From assembly GCA_905215765.1 (NCBI GenBank), contig CAJMRP010000016.1, positions 1 through 23,797 on the forward strand: 23,797 nt of DNA. Direction: 5' to 3'. The notes beneath the pieces were generated by a model, which searched no databases, was not told the origin of the DNA, and saw only the letters and a list, made by a program, of their open reading frames with translations. How positions within the stretch are numbered: position 1 is the stretch's first letter; the number at the start of each line of letters is the position of its first letter. The stretch comes from an uncultured bacterium (lineage in GTDB: Bacteria > Actinomycetota > Coriobacteriia > Coriobacteriales > Coriobacteriaceae). Shown one piece after another: positions 15,048 through 21,699 of the stretch. The translations under genes were made by a program, and so were the position numbers.

Positions 15048-15079
15048 CGCGAATCCTGCAGCTCGACATAGCCTTGCCT

Positions 15080-15107
15080 AAGGCCTCCGCTTTGCGGGGG
15101 CCTTTTT
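15080..15107 (+). terminator. intrinsic terminator after nagB
   Basis: AAGGCCTCCGC (15080-15090) pairs with GCGGGGGCCTT (15094-15104) around TTT and is followed by a T-run to 15107. Confidence 0.92.
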
Positions 15108-15495
15108 GCTATCCCTTTTCGCCCACTTGACCAAAAACTTGCCGCAAGCTTGACGAATGCCGGATGCCCAACAGTTTGATTCATTCCATATCAGATTCTA
15201 TGCAAAAATGCCACTAAAAGGTCGTAGACGGTAGCGGGTGCTAGGCGAGTTGAATGACATAACTGAACCTTGTTCATTTGCGTTACACTGCCGCTTAGAT
15301 GGGACAAGCTGACAAGCTCATTTACCTGCTTAAAGACCGATTAGTCAGGGGATTAATAACAATCGGCCCTCGCTGTACAAAAACTTGCCGCTTTCGTACC
15401 AAAAGACAACCTAAAACACAAGGTCGCTCTATTCATAGCGCGGCTTGTATGGTCTTGCGGCTACAGTGTCCATACGGTCGAGTTGAGGAGCGGGC
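15108..15495. other. gene-free region upstream of the BTAD regulator with a repeated 14-mer
   Basis: This 388-bp stretch has no credible gene. CAAAAACTTGCCGC occurs twice in direct orientation (15132-15145 and 15378-15391). CCGATT (15337-15342) and AATCGG (15361-15366) form a dyad. A weak promoter candidate is TTGATT-17-TATGCA (15176-15181 and 15199-15204). A Shine-Dalgarno TGAGGAG (15484-15490) precedes the regulator. The length and repeats suggest regulatory DNA or a long leader. Confidence 0.4.
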
Positions 15496-18495
15496 ATGGT
15501 AAACGATTTGAGCACTATAGACGACCTCGAGCTGATGCCGCTGGGCGGAGGCTATATGGTGCGACGCGAACGCTTGATGAATGAGCTTATCGCCAAGGGC
15601 CGAAAGGCCGGCATCGTGGTTCTTTATGCGCCCGACGGGTTTGGGAAGACTTCGGTGCTGCTGCAGTACACCCATGAGGTTAAATGCGACCCGACGCGAG
15701 GCCCCGTGCGGATTATCGAGGCCGATCGTGCCATTGGGCGCGAGGTGTTTATGCAGCTCGAGGTAGTTACCGAAGAACTCAAAGACAAACCGCACTCCCT
15801 TATCGCGATTGATAATGTGCCAAACCTCGATCAGCACGATACCGAAGACCTCATCGACAGGATTCGCGGCCTGCGCGCTATGGGGGTAGGGGTCTTTATC
15901 TCCTGCCGTCCTTCAAATCGTCAGCTGATTCATGGGCTGGGCGATTCGGTTAAGATCAATGCGCAGATGCTCAAGGTGCATGCCTATGAGTATTCGGCGT
16001 GGGCATCGGCGTTTTCGATCAGCACATCGCTCGACTTTTATCAGCTCACGCAGGGCGTGCCCGAGCTCGTTTCGGCATTGCAGACGGGTCTGTATGGCCA
16101 AGGTGACGTAGCCGGTCTGCTCGAAAACGAGATTGTCAACGTATATGGCGCGGCACTTGCCGATCTGGCTTCGCTCGACAATAATGCGCTGTTTTGCGTG
16201 GCATGTCTCATGGTTTTGATGGGCGAGGGCAATATCGCAGAACTCGAGGCCTGTGGGGTGAGGCTGTCGATGGTCGACCAGTCCTACTTTGTACGCGACT
16301 ACCCGATCTTTGGCTTGGATCCCGCCGAGCGGAGCTTTACGTGTCTGGGCACGGAGGATAACGGACGCTTGCGTTTGCGTAAGTTGGTGGCCGAGATTCG
16401 CCCCGAACTTGTTCCGAGGGCGGCCCGGATTTTGCTTAAGGCGGGCCGGTGCGATGCGGCGATGGGCCTGGCGGACGCCTTTTTGGACCGTGAAGCGGTC
16501 CTTGAACTTGCTGGACAGTATGGGGTCGATCTGACTCTGACGGGGCACGGGGCCGATATCTGCCGAGCAGCGCTGGGCACGATCGATGCCGACGATTCGG
16601 CTCCAGAGCCAACGCCTGCCGAGGCGCTTGGCGTATATCTGGCATCGGTCAGCGTGTCCAATACAAAGCTCGCTCGCTATATGGCATCGGTCATCGAGCG
16701 CGGGGGCGAACGGGCGGCCTGCGAAATAGACCCTGTTTCATGGAGGGTGGCCCAGACACTGACGGCTGTTTGCTATGGGGACAACGGGCTTGGGCTTCCT
16801 ACGAACCTGGCCGTGCCAGAAATCGAGACATCCCATACCGCACTCGATATGTTGTCTGCGCATATTGAGGTCAAGCGCTGCCTGACCGAGCGGGGAAATG
16901 ACGGCGGCGTTCTACGGCAGCTCAAAACGAGCAGGGCCTACGACTGCGAGCTCGACATCGCGGGGATTGTTATACGGGCCGACAGCATGCTGGTGGAGCT
17001 CTTTGACGGGTCGTTTGCGGGAACCGACGAGCGCGACGACGAGATGACGGTGGTGCGGGAGGCGCTCGACGTACGTGGGCTTAAGGCGATGGCTATCTGG
17101 GTGCGCATGGTGTTGGCGGCACGGCGGCTCCTTTCCGGCTTGCCGGTAACCGACGACGCGGCGTTCAACGAGCTCGATCGTTTTGCCGTGCGCATGCGCG
17201 ACAACCAGATTCAGCTGTTTGGCCTGTTGTTAGAAGGCTGGCAGTCGCTGGCAGAGGGACGGCCGGTTAATGCAAAGTTCCGTGCGGTCCAAGTGCTCAA
17301 ACTTGCCGAGGAGTCGATTGCGTACATGCGCGATAACGCATTGCTGCTGGAGCGCGCGGCATATCTACGTAACACCTCGATGGTTTCGGTACGCGAGGAA
17401 GCGGAGCTGCTCGATATAAGCCAGACGCAGGTTGGTGGCGCAGAAGCCTGGATGGTGGCGCTGCATTTGGCCTGTGCGGGCCGAGACAGCGACCTTGCAG
17501 CCTGGATGTCCATGAATCGTGCAGGGATTCTAGAGCCATCGTATCGGCTCTTTGCGCGCCTTGCCATGCATTGTCTGGGCGAGCCGGCGGGCAGGATACG
17601 CAAGAAGCTTCCCGTGCGCGAGCTGTCGCGGTACTCGCTGCGCGACGATTTGGAAGGGGAGGGCGAGCGCCTGTTCCAGGCTGGCGAGGTTGAAGCCGTT
17701 GATACCATCAACCATATCGAGATTCGCATGTTTGGTGCGTTTCGCGCCGAGCGCGACGGGTTTCCCATCACGGACAAAATGTGGCGTCGCAAGAAGGCGG
17801 CGACACTTGCCGAGCGGCTTGCGCTGGGCATGGATGCGCTCGTCGATCGTGAGACGCTGGCCATGGAGCTGTGGCCCCATGCCGAGTTCAATAGTGCCCG
17901 TAACAACCTGTACTCGACGATATCGCGCTTGCGGTCGGCTTTGGGACCGACGCCAGACGGCAAGTCGTGTGTGCTCATCCAAAATGAATGCATTGGACTC
18001 AACGGCGACTACGTCAAGACCGATGTACGGCTGTTTGATCAGATAAGCCGCGAGGTTTTGGGAAATCGCACAGGCGCGCGCGGGCCCCATTTAGTTGAGC
18101 TGTGCCTTAAAATTGAGCAGCTTTATGCCGGACCGCTGTATGTTCCCAATGGCTGTAATCCCACCTACTTTTTGCGTATGCGACGCATTATGCAGTCAAA
18201 GTACATCGATTGCATGATTAAGGGAGCAAATGCCGCTCTAGAAGAAAACGATCTGCAGTCGGCGATTTGGCTGGCGGAGTCGGGGCTTCGACAGGAAACG
18301 GCGCGTGAGGATATGGTGCGCTGCGCCATGCGCGTCTACAGTGCGGCGGGGCGGCGGCGCGATATCGTCGAGCTGTACAGCGGGCATATGCACCATCTGA
18401 GGGAGCAGGTCAATGGCGTGCCCGAGCCCGAGACGCGGCGTCTATACGAGCGCTTGGTGGAGGGACGGCTCAATCGCGTGCTGGTCGAGCGATAA
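15496..18495 (+). CDS. large AAA/STAND regulator with C-terminal winged helix and BTAD domain
   Basis: A 999-aa protein. The N-terminus holds a P-loop (APDGFGKT, 45-52) and a Walker B-like IAIDN (D106), like the MalT/STAND NTPase module. A long helical, repeat-type middle (~250-730) follows, presumably the sensor or TPR-like arm. From about residue 740 (IEIRMFGAFRAERDGFPI) comes an OmpR-like winged helix and then a BTAD-type helical domain, in the order of SARP activators. DNA binding is thus at the C-terminus through a winged helix, not the LuxR HTH of MalT. No secretion signal is seen. ATG 15496 has TGAGGAG at 5 nt. It is monocistronic, behind a 388-bp upstream region. The target and ligand are unknown. 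Domain calls are firm at the fold level only. Confidence 0.85.
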   Translation: MVNDLSTIDDLELMPLGGGYMVRRERLMNELIAKGRKAGIVVLYAPDGFGKTSVLLQYTHEVKCDPTRGPVRIIEADRAIGREVFMQLEVVTEELKDKPHSLIAIDNVPNLDQHDTEDLIDRIRGLRAMGVGVFISCRPSNRQLIHGLGDSVKINAQMLKVHAYEYSAWASAFSISTSLDFYQLTQGVPELVSALQTGLYGQGDVAGLLENEIVNVYGAALADLASLDNNALFCVACLMVLMGEGNIAELEACGVRLSMVDQSYFVRDYPIFGLDPAERSFTCLGTEDNGRLRLRKLVAEIRPELVPRAARILLKAGRCDAAMGLADAFLDREAVLELAGQYGVDLTLTGHGADICRAALGTIDADDSAPEPTPAEALGVYLASVSVSNTKLARYMASVIERGGERAACEIDPVSWRVAQTLTAVCYGDNGLGLPTNLAVPEIETSHTALDMLSAHIEVKRCLTERGNDGGVLRQLKTSRAYDCELDIAGIVIRADSMLVELFDGSFAGTDERDDEMTVVREALDVRGLKAMAIWVRMVLAARRLLSGLPVTDDAAFNELDRFAVRMRDNQIQLFGLLLEGWQSLAEGRPVNAKFRAVQVLKLAEESIAYMRDNALLLERAAYLRNTSMVSVREEAELLDISQTQVGGAEAWMVALHLACAGRDSDLAAWMSMNRAGILEPSYRLFARLAMHCLGEPAGRIRKKLPVRELSRYSLRDDLEGEGERLFQAGEVEAVDTINHIEIRMFGAFRAERDGFPITDKMWRRKKAATLAERLALGMDALVDRETLAMELWPHAEFNSARNNLYSTISRLRSALGPTPDGKSCVLIQNECIGLNGDYVKTDVRLFDQISREVLGNRTGARGPHLVELCLKIEQLYAGPLYVPNGCNPTYFLRMRRIMQSKYIDCMIKGANAALEENDLQSAIWLAESGLRQETAREDMVRCAMRVYSAAGRRRDIVELYSGHMHHLREQVNGVPEPETRRLYERLVEGRLNRVLVER

Positions 18496-18527
18496 AAAAC
18501 GGGTGCCCGAAGTACTTGGGCACCCGT
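18493..18527 (-). terminator. terminator of the yhbY-like gene, shared with the regulator
   Basis: The 10-bp stem ACGGGTGCCC/GGGCACCCGT (18499-18508 and 18518-18527) is followed on the minus strand by TTTTTT. The regulator's TAA stop overlaps its edge, so the hairpin likely ends both convergent transcripts, most efficiently the minus-strand one. Confidence 0.88.
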
Positions 18528-18563
18528 AAGCTTGCTATGTGTTGGCTCGCCGATCACTGGCTC

Positions 18564-18863
18564 TTAGACGAGCTTGATCTTCTCGATGTCCTTGCGCGAG
18601 GACTCGCGATACAGCGAGAACTTGCGGCCGATGACCTGGACGACCTCGGCGTGGCAGCGCTCGGCGAGCTCCTCGGCGGCCTCGCGGGCGGAAAGGCTGG
18701 AGCCATCGAGCACGGAGCACTTAACGAGCTCGTGCTTCTCCAGGTAGGCGACCGTCTGCTCGACGGTGCCTTCGTTGACATCGGACTTGCCGATGATGAT
18801 GGCGGGGTTGAGGTGATGGGCCATGCTGCGAAGCTGCTTGACCTGGGCTCCTGTCAGTGTCAT
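18564..18863 (-). CDS. yhbY: YhbY/CRM-domain RNA-binding protein
   Basis: A 99-aa single CRM-domain protein. It opens LTGAQVKQLRSMAHHLNPAIIIGKSDVNEG, the family's GxxG-like RNA-contact region (GKSD here, where GKNG or GKGG is usual), and continues LEKHELVKCSVLD and VVQVIGRKFSLYRES. YhbY proteins associate with pre-50S ribosomal particles. The length is standard. The ribosome-binding site upstream of ATG 18863 is modest (GAAAGCGAG). The 158-bp gap to the methyltransferase gene contains a GCCCCG-CGA-CGGGGC hairpin (18890-18904) without a U-tract and no evident promoter, so transcription from upstream is possible. Confidence 0.93.
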   Translation of the reverse strand: MTLTGAQVKQLRSMAHHLNPAIIIGKSDVNEGTVEQTVAYLEKHELVKCSVLDGSSLSAREAAEELAERCHAEVVQVIGRKFSLYRESSRKDIEKIKLV

Positions 18864-19021
18864 GGGTTCTCGCTTTCTATGTATGGGGCGCCCCGCGACG
18901 GGGCCTTAATCTACGTGAGCTGTCCCACGATAGCGCAGGAACGGCGCGGTGTGGAGCGCGTTTGCCCAGTTCAAAAAGAATGCGGATGCCGAGTGAGTGG
19001 GCGGTGCGGGCTGCGAACAGG

Positions 19022-19909
19022 CTATGAGCGGGGCGCAGAGACCGGCTCCCATGCAATAAACGCCCAACGAACCTTGCGGACATGATCGAGCATATAGCGC
19101 CCCTGCGGCACGCCCTTGGAGCCCGGCTCACCGGCATGGGGGTTCTCGATCATGTGCTGGGCGATGTAATCGCGCAGGCGGTCGATCTTATCCTCGTTGC
19201 CACGCTCGAGCATACGGGAGAAGTCCGCCACGCCCGCCTCGAGGCTATCGAAGGTATCGCGACGAGGCGATTCAAAGTACGTAACCTGCGGCAACGCACC
19301 CATCTGAATGAGGATGTTGAAGGCGTACACAAAGCCATTACTGCAGGTAACCGAGGCACCGATGGCGTTCATCAAGTGCAGATCATAGCGCGGGCTGGAG
19401 TTGGCGACCATCGTGACAGCACAACGCCGACGAGCCGTACGATCAAGCTTGGCAAGCGCGCCTTTTAGATTGGTCGTCGTAACTGACCGACTGGCAAAGG
19501 CAACATCCACCGCTTTCGCGACCGGTCCAACCAAATCCCAATCATCATCCCAAGCAAGCTCAAGCGGCGTTATGCGCCCCTCGAGCCCGTAGTACTCAAT
19601 GCCGGCATCAAGCGTGCCAAGCATAGCGGGGGAGAAGTCGGCAGCAATCACAGGATGCCCAGCCTGAGCAAGCGGAATAGCAATCGACCCAGCCCCACAC
19701 CCCATATCAAGCACGGATTCACCAGGCTTTAATGCCAACAGCTTTATAAAGTCCCGAGCATAAGGGGCAGTCTCAAGCGGCCGAAAATGCCGAGCCCTTT
19801 TATCCCACTCAAAAGAATCATCAGCCCGATGCCGAGCGGCCTGCAGACGCATCCATTCGCCATTCCAATCCGCAGCAAGCAGCTCAGAACGAATCAAATC
19901 ATCAGCCAC
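19022..19909 (-). CDS. class I SAM-dependent methyltransferase
   Basis: A 295-aa Rossmann-fold methyltransferase. Motif I VLDMGCGAG lies at 66-74, followed by VIAADFSPAML (motif II acidic region) and a DVAFASRSV motif in the expected post-I positions. The start is GTG 19909, because AGGAGG sits 7 nt upstream. A longer reading to 19969 would run through an intrinsic terminator. The N-terminus ADDLIRSELLAADWNGEWMRLQ is helical, as in small-molecule methyltransferases. The substrate cannot be deduced. It is separated from the upstream minus-strand genes by a terminator and a large foldback. Confidence 0.85.
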   Translation of the reverse strand: MADDLIRSELLAADWNGEWMRLQAARHRADDSFEWDKRARHFRPLETAPYARDFIKLLALKPGESVLDMGCGAGSIAIPLAQAGHPVIAADFSPAMLGTLDAGIEYYGLEGRITPLELAWDDDWDLVGPVAKAVDVAFASRSVTTTNLKGALAKLDRTARRRCAVTMVANSSPRYDLHLMNAIGASVTCSNGFVYAFNILIQMGALPQVTYFESPRRDTFDSLEAGVADFSRMLERGNEDKIDRLRDYIAQHMIENPHAGEPGSKGVPQGRYMLDHVRKVRWAFIAWEPVSAPRS

Positions 19910-19928
19910 GGGCCAACCTCCTAGCAAC

Positions 19929-19960
19929 AAAAAAGCGACTCCTCCCAAAAGAAGAGCCGC
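19929..19960 (-). terminator. intrinsic terminator just upstream of the methyltransferase
   Basis: On the minus strand GCGGCTCTTC pairs with GAGGAGTCGC (10 bp, two G-U) around a 6-nt loop and is followed by TTTTTT. It ends about 20 nt before the methyltransferase start and only 4-5 nt before its Shine-Dalgarno. It either stops readthrough from the upstream gene or attenuates the methyltransferase. Confidence 0.75.
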
Positions 19961-20075
19961 AACCAGCATATATCAGAAAGAACCGTTCCAACGCCAAACC
20001 GCCCTCACAACCAAGGCGGGCAAGAGCGAAGCGACTGCCATACGGGATAGAACCCAACCGAGGTCCCGTTGTGCG

Positions 20076-20209
20076 GGAGCCCCGGGGAGGGCAAATATAT
20101 AAGGTCGATCGCGAGTTCCGCACGAGCCGGAGAGCACTTAATGTGCTCTCCGTGCGAGTCAGGACTGTTCGAGCAGGCGACCTTATATATTTGCCCTCCC
20201 CGGGGCTCC
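20076..20209. repeat. 134-bp foldback element with perfect 32-bp inverted arms
   Basis: The left arm (20076-20107) and right arm (20178-20209) are exact reverse complements over 32 bp, each running from GGAGCCCCGGGGAGGG through an AT-rich ATATATAAGG block. The 70-bp interior carries its own hairpin, GGAGAGCAC-TTAAT-GTGCTCTCC (129-151 of the 20100s), extended by CGCAC/GTGCG. Pairing stops abruptly on both sides and no clear target duplication flanks it. A smaller ACGGGA/TCCCGT dyad lies at 20042-20069. The element begins 18 bp after the end of the PFL-like gene. No gene is credible inside 19970-20226. Confidence 0.9.
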
Positions 20210-20226
20210 TCGCCAGTCCCCCTCAG

Positions 20227-21591
20227 CTAGTTCTTCAGCGAATTCAGCGGTGCCGGGAAGCGTCCACCGCGGTGGGCAAGCACGGTGCCGGCGTTGGGGT
20301 TCACCGGCATGATGGGCGCACGGCCGAACAAGCCGCCGTACTCGACGCAGTCGCCCACGCCCTTGCCGATGGCAGGAATCACGCGGACGGCCGTGGTCTT
20401 GTTGTTGATGACGCCGATGGCCATCTCGTCGGCGATGATGCCGGCGATGGTCTCGACCGGGGTGTCGCCGGGGATGGCGATCATGTCCAGGCCGACGGAG
20501 CACACGCAGGTCATGGCCTCGAGCTTCTCGAGCGAAAGCGCGCCGGCTTCGACGGCGGCGATCATGCCGGCGTCCTCGGACACGGGGATAAAGGCGCCCG
20601 AGAGACCGCCCACGCTGGAGCTGGCCATGACGCCGCCCTTCTTGACGGCATCGTTGAGCATGGCGAGCGCGCAGGTCGTGCCCGGGCCACCGCAGGTGCC
20701 CACGCCGATGATCTCGAGGATGCGCGCGACGGAGTCGCCGATGGCAGGCGTGGGAGCCAGCGACAGGTCGACAATGCCCTTCTCGACACCCAGACGATGG
20801 GCGGCCTCGCGGCTCATGAGCTCGCCGGCGCGGGTGATCTTAAAGGCGGTCTGCTTAATCTTCTCGGCGACCTCCATCATCGATGCGGAATCGGGCAGTG
20901 TCTCCAGGGCTGCGGCCATAACGCCGGGGCCCGAGACACCAACGTTGATGACGGCGTCGGCCTCGCCACCGCCGTGGACGGCGCCCGCCATAAACGGGGA
21001 GTCCTCGACCATGTTGGCAAAGCAGACAAACTTGGAAGCGCCGACGGAATCCTGGTCGGCCGTGAGTTTAGCGGCATCGATGATGGTCTGGGCGGCCATG
21101 AGCACGGCATCCATGTTGATACCGGCGCGCAGGCTGGCGACGTTAACGCTGGAGCAGACGCGGCTCGTGGTGGCGAGCGCCTGGGGGATGGACTGGATGA
21201 CGCGGCGGTCGGCGTCGCCGATGCCCTTCTGGACGAGTGCGGAGAAGCCGCCCAGGTAATCGATGCCGAGCGTCTCGGCCGCGCGGTCGAGGGCATGCGC
21301 GATGGGGGTGAGGTCCTCATCCTTGCAGCATGCGGCGATCTGCGCCACCGGGGTGACGGAAACGCGCTTGTTGACGATGGGGATGCCGTACTCGCGCTCG
21401 AGGTTCTCGGTGGTCTCGACCAGATGCTCAGCCGTGTGCGTCACGTGGTCGTAGATCTTCGTGCACATGCGGTCGAGGTTCTCGTCACCGCAACCCATGA
21501 GCGAAACACCCATGGTGATGGTCCTGATGTCGAGGTTCTGTTCCTCAACCATGCCGCGGGTTTCCGCGATTTCTGCGGGCGTGATCGCCAT
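20227..21591 (-). CDS. PFL-like UPF0210/DUF711 family protein
   Basis: A 454-aa protein starting at ATG 21591, with AGGAG about 8 nt upstream. The alternative start at 21648 lies near an intergenic hairpin and lacks a site. The sequence ITPAEIAETRGMVEEQNLDIRTITMGVSL, the glycine-rich AGAVHGGGEADAVINVGVSGPG, and VGTCGGPGTTCALAMLNDAVKKGG are characteristic of UPF0210, a cytosolic family with a pyruvate formate-lyase-like fold and no established reaction. The usual companion, a ~90-aa ACT-domain UPF0237 protein, is not adjacent here. It lies downstream of metH on the same strand, separated by a strong hairpin. Confidence 0.93.
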   Translation of the reverse strand: MAITPAEIAETRGMVEEQNLDIRTITMGVSLMGCGDENLDRMCTKIYDHVTHTAEHLVETTENLEREYGIPIVNKRVSVTPVAQIAACCKDEDLTPIAHALDRAAETLGIDYLGGFSALVQKGIGDADRRVIQSIPQALATTSRVCSSVNVASLRAGINMDAVLMAAQTIIDAAKLTADQDSVGASKFVCFANMVEDSPFMAGAVHGGGEADAVINVGVSGPGVMAAALETLPDSASMMEVAEKIKQTAFKITRAGELMSREAAHRLGVEKGIVDLSLAPTPAIGDSVARILEIIGVGTCGGPGTTCALAMLNDAVKKGGVMASSSVGGLSGAFIPVSEDAGMIAAVEAGALSLEKLEAMTCVCSVGLDMIAIPGDTPVETIAGIIADEMAIGVINNKTTAVRVIPAIGKGVGDCVEYGGLFGRAPIMPVNPNAGTVLAHRGGRFPAPLNSLKN

Positions 21592-21636
21592 CCTTGCGCT
21601 CCTATCTGCCAAAACGAGCATAGTCTTTTCTATTCT

Positions 21637-21674
21637 AACGTGCCGCACGTGCCAAGTGGCGCGTGCGGCACGTT
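21637..21674. terminator. GC-rich hairpin between metH and the PFL-like gene
   Basis: A 13-bp perfect stem, AACGTGCCGCACG (21637-21649) with CGTGCGGCACGTT (21662-21674), is extended inside by GCCA/TGGC. It begins 25 bp after the metH stop. The downstream U-tract on the minus strand is weak, so partial termination or 3'-end protection of metH mRNA is likely. Confidence 0.6.
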
Positions 21675-21699
21675 TTGGTGCTCGGTTGTTTCCGTTGTG

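Noticed and set aside
19902..20123. 73-codon minus-strand frame upstream of the methyltransferase
   Set aside because: It crosses the terminator and one arm of the foldback, and has no start site or recognisable sequence.
20076..20209. Retron msr-msd RNA
   Set aside because: The nested inverted repeats recall retron folding, but no reverse transcriptase is encoded anywhere in the window.
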